Below are positions 53,878 to 56,918 of a DNA stretch of 56,918 nt, piece by piece. The number at the start of each line of letters is the position of its first letter. The stretch's first letter is position 1. A model generated the notes under the pieces. The model did not search any database, had not been told where the DNA came from, and was given only the letters and a program-made list of their open reading frames with translations. The stretch is from assembly GCF_022549775.1 (NCBI RefSeq), contig NZ_JAKZGP010000030.1, forward strand, positions 1-56,918. Direction: 5' to 3'. The position numbers and the translations under genes were made by a program. This DNA is from Belliella filtrata. GTDB lineage: Bacteria; Bacteroidota; Bacteroidia; Cytophagales; Cyclobacteriaceae.

Positions 53878-56625
53878 ATGATGCAAAACAAAAAGAGATC
53901 TACTATCAACCAAGGAGTAATGCTACTCCTTGGTATCTTCATCACGGGACTCCATGGACTGAGTGCCCAGACTATCCCCACGCCTAAGGAACATTTTGGC
54001 TTTGGAATGGGGGATGATTATCATATTTCTAACTACACAGAGACAGAAGCGTATTTTAAAAAATTAGCTGAACTGTCTGACAAAGCTACACTAGTATCCA
54101 TAGGGAAGTCAGAGGAAGGTAGAGAACAATGGATGATGATCGTGACTTCGCCAGAAAATCATCAGCAACTCGATCGGTTCAAAGAAATCTCTGTGAAAAT
54201 GGCTCGTGCCGAAGAATTGACAGAACAAGAAGCCAGAGACCTAGCAGAAGAGGGAAGAGCAGTTGTATGGATAGATGGTGGCTTGCACTCTACAGAGACT
54301 GTAGGTATTCACCAGCTTACAGAGACGCTTTATCAAATCCTTACACGAGATGATAAAGAGAATCAAAGGATTCTGGATAATGTGATCACGCTATTCGTAC
54401 ATGCCAACCCAGATGGACATGAGAAAATCGGTGACTGGTATATGAGAAAGCCTGTTCCAGAAGAGAGAAGCCTTTCTGGTCTTCCAGTACTGTATCAAAA
54501 GTACATTGGACATGACAATAACAGGGATTTTTACATTCAAAATATGAAAGAATCCGCAAATCTGGGTTATCAGCTATTTGTAGAATGGATTCCTCAAGTG
54601 ATGTATAACCACCACCAGAGAGGGCCAGCGGGATCAGTTTTGGCAGGCCCTCCGTACAGAGATCCTTTCAACTATGTATTTGATCCAATGATGGTGACAG
54701 GTATCGACGCTGTAGGTGCTGCCATGTATAACAGACTGAATGCAGAAAATAAGCCTGGTTTTACCAGAATGGATGGATCTTCTTTCTCCACTTGGTACAA
54801 TGGTGGTCTGAGAACAACCACCCATTATCACAATATGATAGGTATATTGACTGAAATCATCGGTGGTCCAAATCCCGAGGCAATTCCATTGGTACCTGAT
54901 AGACTTATACCAAATTCAAATACACCTTTTCCAGTCACACCTCAAGAAGACTGGAGATTTCAGCAATCTATTGATTATTCAGTTTCTATGAACTATGCTG
55001 TATTGGATTATGCTGCACGAAATAGAGATCATTTACTTTATAACATATACGTAATGGGTAAAGCTTCCATAGACAGAGGAAGCAAAGACTACTGGACACC
55101 ATTTCCTAAGAAAGTGGAGGCCATCAAGACTGCCTATGAAAGTACGCAAAAAGAAGGTCAAAGGAGTTCAAATATGAGATGGGGTATTCCTTCAGTGTTT
55201 TATGATAGCATTTATCAAGCACCTGAAAAAAGAGATCCGAGAGGCTTTATCATTCCTTCAGATCAAAAGGACTTCGCTACAGCTGTCAAGTATGTAAATG
55301 CCTTGATTAAAACGGGAATTAGAATTGAAAAAGCAAAATCATCTTTCAGCGTAGGAGGGAAAACTTACCCTAAAGACTCTTATATTGTCAAAACAGACCA
55401 AGCTTTTAGACCACATATCATTGATATGTTTGAGCCACAAGATTATCCCAATGATTTCCAATATCCAGGAGGTCCTCCGATCAGGCCTTATGATGCGGCA
55501 GGATGGACGCTGGCCTACCAGATGGATGTCAAGTTTGATAGAATCCTAGAAGGTTTTGATGGTCCATTCGAGACATTAGCTTATGGTGTATTGGAAAAAT
55601 TGCCAGAAAGTACAATTAAAGCTTCCAAGTCAGGATACCTGATCAGCAGTGTGCACAATGATGCATTTTCGATAGTCAATGAGTTATTGAAAAAAGGTGT
55701 GAAAGTCGCTCGTCTTACAGAGGCTTCAGCAGGAATGCCTGCGGGTTCTTTTTACATTCCTTCAGATGGACAGAATGTGCTATCATCTTTTGGTCAGCAG
55801 TATGGCTTACCTATCGTAGCCGTTTCAAGTGTACCGCAATCATTGGCTTATATCAAACCTTCCAAAATTGCCCTTTATGATAACTATGGAGGTTCTATGC
55901 CAAGTGGTTGGGTGAGATGGATTTTGGAGCAGTATAACTTTGATTTTCAACTCATCTTTGCCAAAGAAATCGATCAAGGGAATCTAAATTCCAAGTATGA
56001 TGCAATTCTCTTTATCAGTGGTGGAATCCCATCTTTTGAAAGCTCCGGTGGAGGTTTTAGAGGTATAGATGAGGCAGATGTTCCCAATGAATACAAGCAT
56101 ATGGTCGGTGCTGTTTCGAAAGACAAGTCAATCCCACAGTTGAAAAAATTCCTTGAGAATGGAGGTAAAATTGTAACGGTAGGTTCGGCAGCGGTTTTGG
56201 CGCATCATTTAGAGTTGCCTGTGAAGAATGCACTGGTGGAAATCCAAAGGGATGGGTCTGAAAAATCGCTTGCAGGTGAGCAGTACTATGTGCCAGGTAG
56301 TGTATTGAAAACAAAAATCAATACCAATCTAGCAGCGACGTATGGCTTGTCTGATTATGCAGATGTGCTATTCAACAATAACCCAGTGTTCAAGTTTAAG
56401 CCAGAGGCCAAGCTCCAAGGATTAGAAATATTGAGTTGGTTTGATACCGCAGCACCACTGAAAAGTGGATGGGCATGGGGAGAAGCCTATTTGGAGGATG
56501 GAATCACGGGTTTCTCTGCGCCAGTAGGGAAAGGTACCCTGGTCGTCTACACCCCAGAGATCACCTACAGAGCTCAATCTCACGGCACGTTCAAGTTGCT
56601 ATTCAATCAGCTTTATAAGAATTAA
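53878..56625 (+). CDS. secreted M14-family zinc carboxypeptidase of the SusCD operon
   Basis: This 915-residue protein has a signal peptide (about 10-30, ending LSAQ) and an M14 domain: zinc ligands H137 and E140 (LHSTE), H245 (YNHHQ), the NPDGHEK segment, N215-R216 in GHDNNRDF for substrate carboxylate binding, and E327 (ILTEIIGG). A long C-terminal part (about 550-915) contains a Rossmann-type, GATase-like region (LKKFLENGGKIVTVGSAAVL). It shares layout with the 22154 protein but keeps Asn-Arg. The gene abuts the lipoprotein gene (stop then ATG) and ends the operon. Confidence 0.92.
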   Translation: MMQNKKRSTINQGVMLLLGIFITGLHGLSAQTIPTPKEHFGFGMGDDYHISNYTETEAYFKKLAELSDKATLVSIGKSEEGREQWMMIVTSPENHQQLDRFKEISVKMARAEELTEQEARDLAEEGRAVVWIDGGLHSTETVGIHQLTETLYQILTRDDKENQRILDNVITLFVHANPDGHEKIGDWYMRKPVPEERSLSGLPVLYQKYIGHDNNRDFYIQNMKESANLGYQLFVEWIPQVMYNHHQRGPAGSVLAGPPYRDPFNYVFDPMMVTGIDAVGAAMYNRLNAENKPGFTRMDGSSFSTWYNGGLRTTTHYHNMIGILTEIIGGPNPEAIPLVPDRLIPNSNTPFPVTPQEDWRFQQSIDYSVSMNYAVLDYAARNRDHLLYNIYVMGKASIDRGSKDYWTPFPKKVEAIKTAYESTQKEGQRSSNMRWGIPSVFYDSIYQAPEKRDPRGFIIPSDQKDFATAVKYVNALIKTGIRIEKAKSSFSVGGKTYPKDSYIVKTDQAFRPHIIDMFEPQDYPNDFQYPGGPPIRPYDAAGWTLAYQMDVKFDRILEGFDGPFETLAYGVLEKLPESTIKASKSGYLISSVHNDAFSIVNELLKKGVKVARLTEASAGMPAGSFYIPSDGQNVLSSFGQQYGLPIVAVSSVPQSLAYIKPSKIALYDNYGGSMPSGWVRWILEQYNFDFQLIFAKEIDQGNLNSKYDAILFISGGIPSFESSGGGFRGIDEADVPNEYKHMVGAVSKDKSIPQLKKFLENGGKIVTVGSAAVLAHHLELPVKNALVEIQRDGSEKSLAGEQYYVPGSVLKTKINTNLAATYGLSDYADVLFNNNPVFKFKPEAKLQGLEILSWFDTAAPLKSGWAWGEAYLEDGITGFSAPVGKGTLVVYTPEITYRAQSHGTFKLLFNQLYKN

Positions 56626-56918
56626 TTCTGAAAATCAAAAGTTATCAATCCCAGCCTAATCACGCTATTCTAAAGTGTGGTTAGGTTGGGATTTTTGGTT
56701 AGAGAGGATCGAGAAAAGGAATGTTTTTTTTAGCTAGTGATATTTTAGAAAAAGTTGGTTTTCTAGCATAATGAAATTATAAATCAAAATACAATGTCGT
56801 TTAGTTAAGCAAATTAATAAAAAAAATGTGTAAATTATAGGGGTATATAGGGGGTAACTCTAATTCTGAAAAAAAGGAAGATTACAGGCTAAAACTAACT
56901 AAACATATTGACAATGAG
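56626..56918. other. right edge, non-coding
   Basis: After the terminator (56647-56696) the remaining bases are AT-rich and carry no gene I can support; the sequence near 56830-56870 may be upstream of a gene outside the window. Confidence 0.5.
56647..56696 (+). terminator. intrinsic terminator of the SusCD-M14 operon
   Basis: A 17-bp stem, AATCCCAGCCTAATCAC with GTGGTTAGGTTGGGATT (56647-56663 and 56677-56693), has two wobble pairs and is followed by TTTTT. Confidence 0.9.

Overview
The window looks like a chromosomal segment of an AT-rich marine or aquatic Bacteroidota, most likely order Cytophagales, family Cyclobacteriaceae or close to it (taxonomy inferred from gene content only). Supporting signs are a SusC/SusD pair, two proteins with type IX secretion (T9SS) C-terminal sorting domains, the T9SS component PorZ next to recO, many lipoproteins, Bacteroidota-type promoter elements (TANNTTTG), and a Rho factor with a long charged disordered insert. 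I see no tRNA, rRNA, CRISPR array, integrase, transposase or prophage gene.

Left part (1-5.3 kb): a gene-poor, AT-rich edge with a possible truncated membrane ORF, a small basic ORF and a TPR-like gene that appears frameshifted. It is followed by membrane and envelope genes: a PAP2 phosphatase, a GT39-type glycosyltransferase, a TRIC/YicG channel and a secreted Kazal-type inhibitor. From 5.5 to 18 kb there is mainly housekeeping: a VWA plus AAA+ (BchI/MoxR-like) pair, Ndk, an NrnA-like DHH phosphoesterase leading three tandem FKBP lipoproteins, a saccharopine-dehydrogenase-like enzyme with DeoC, two divergent phosphate-type transporters, TadA and Mn-type superoxide dismutase.

From 18 to 31 kb: a propeller lipoprotein, a TonB-dependent outer-membrane protein, an M14 peptidase, three tandem tiny membrane proteins of PLDc_N type, a TIGR01777 epimerase, a porin-like protein, a ClC channel, and a divergent pair made of an unknown protein and an adrenodoxin-type ferredoxin. 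From 31 to 37 kb: thymidine kinase, PorZ, RecO and Rho.

The right part is the accessory and surface region. 37.2-44.9 kb carries two large T9SS cargo proteins and a lipoprotein combining LVIVD-like repeats with a bactofilin-like solenoid; one cargo has a long glycine-rich domain. PorZ, 3 kb upstream, is part of the machinery that would export such cargo. Then come a DUF4168-like protein, a cation/proton antiporter paired with a universal stress protein, and at the right end a SusC-SusD-lipoprotein-M14 peptidase operon that reads as a peptide capture, digestion and uptake locus. Several intergenic repeat structures (heptad-periodic inverted arms, CCGCAAAGG repeats, AGACCT palindromes) are also present. 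No single locus is convincingly a new defence or mobile system; the best candidates for undescribed biology are the 37-45 kb surface locus, the triple PLDc_N array, the divergent phosphate transporter pair and the VWA/AAA+ pair.
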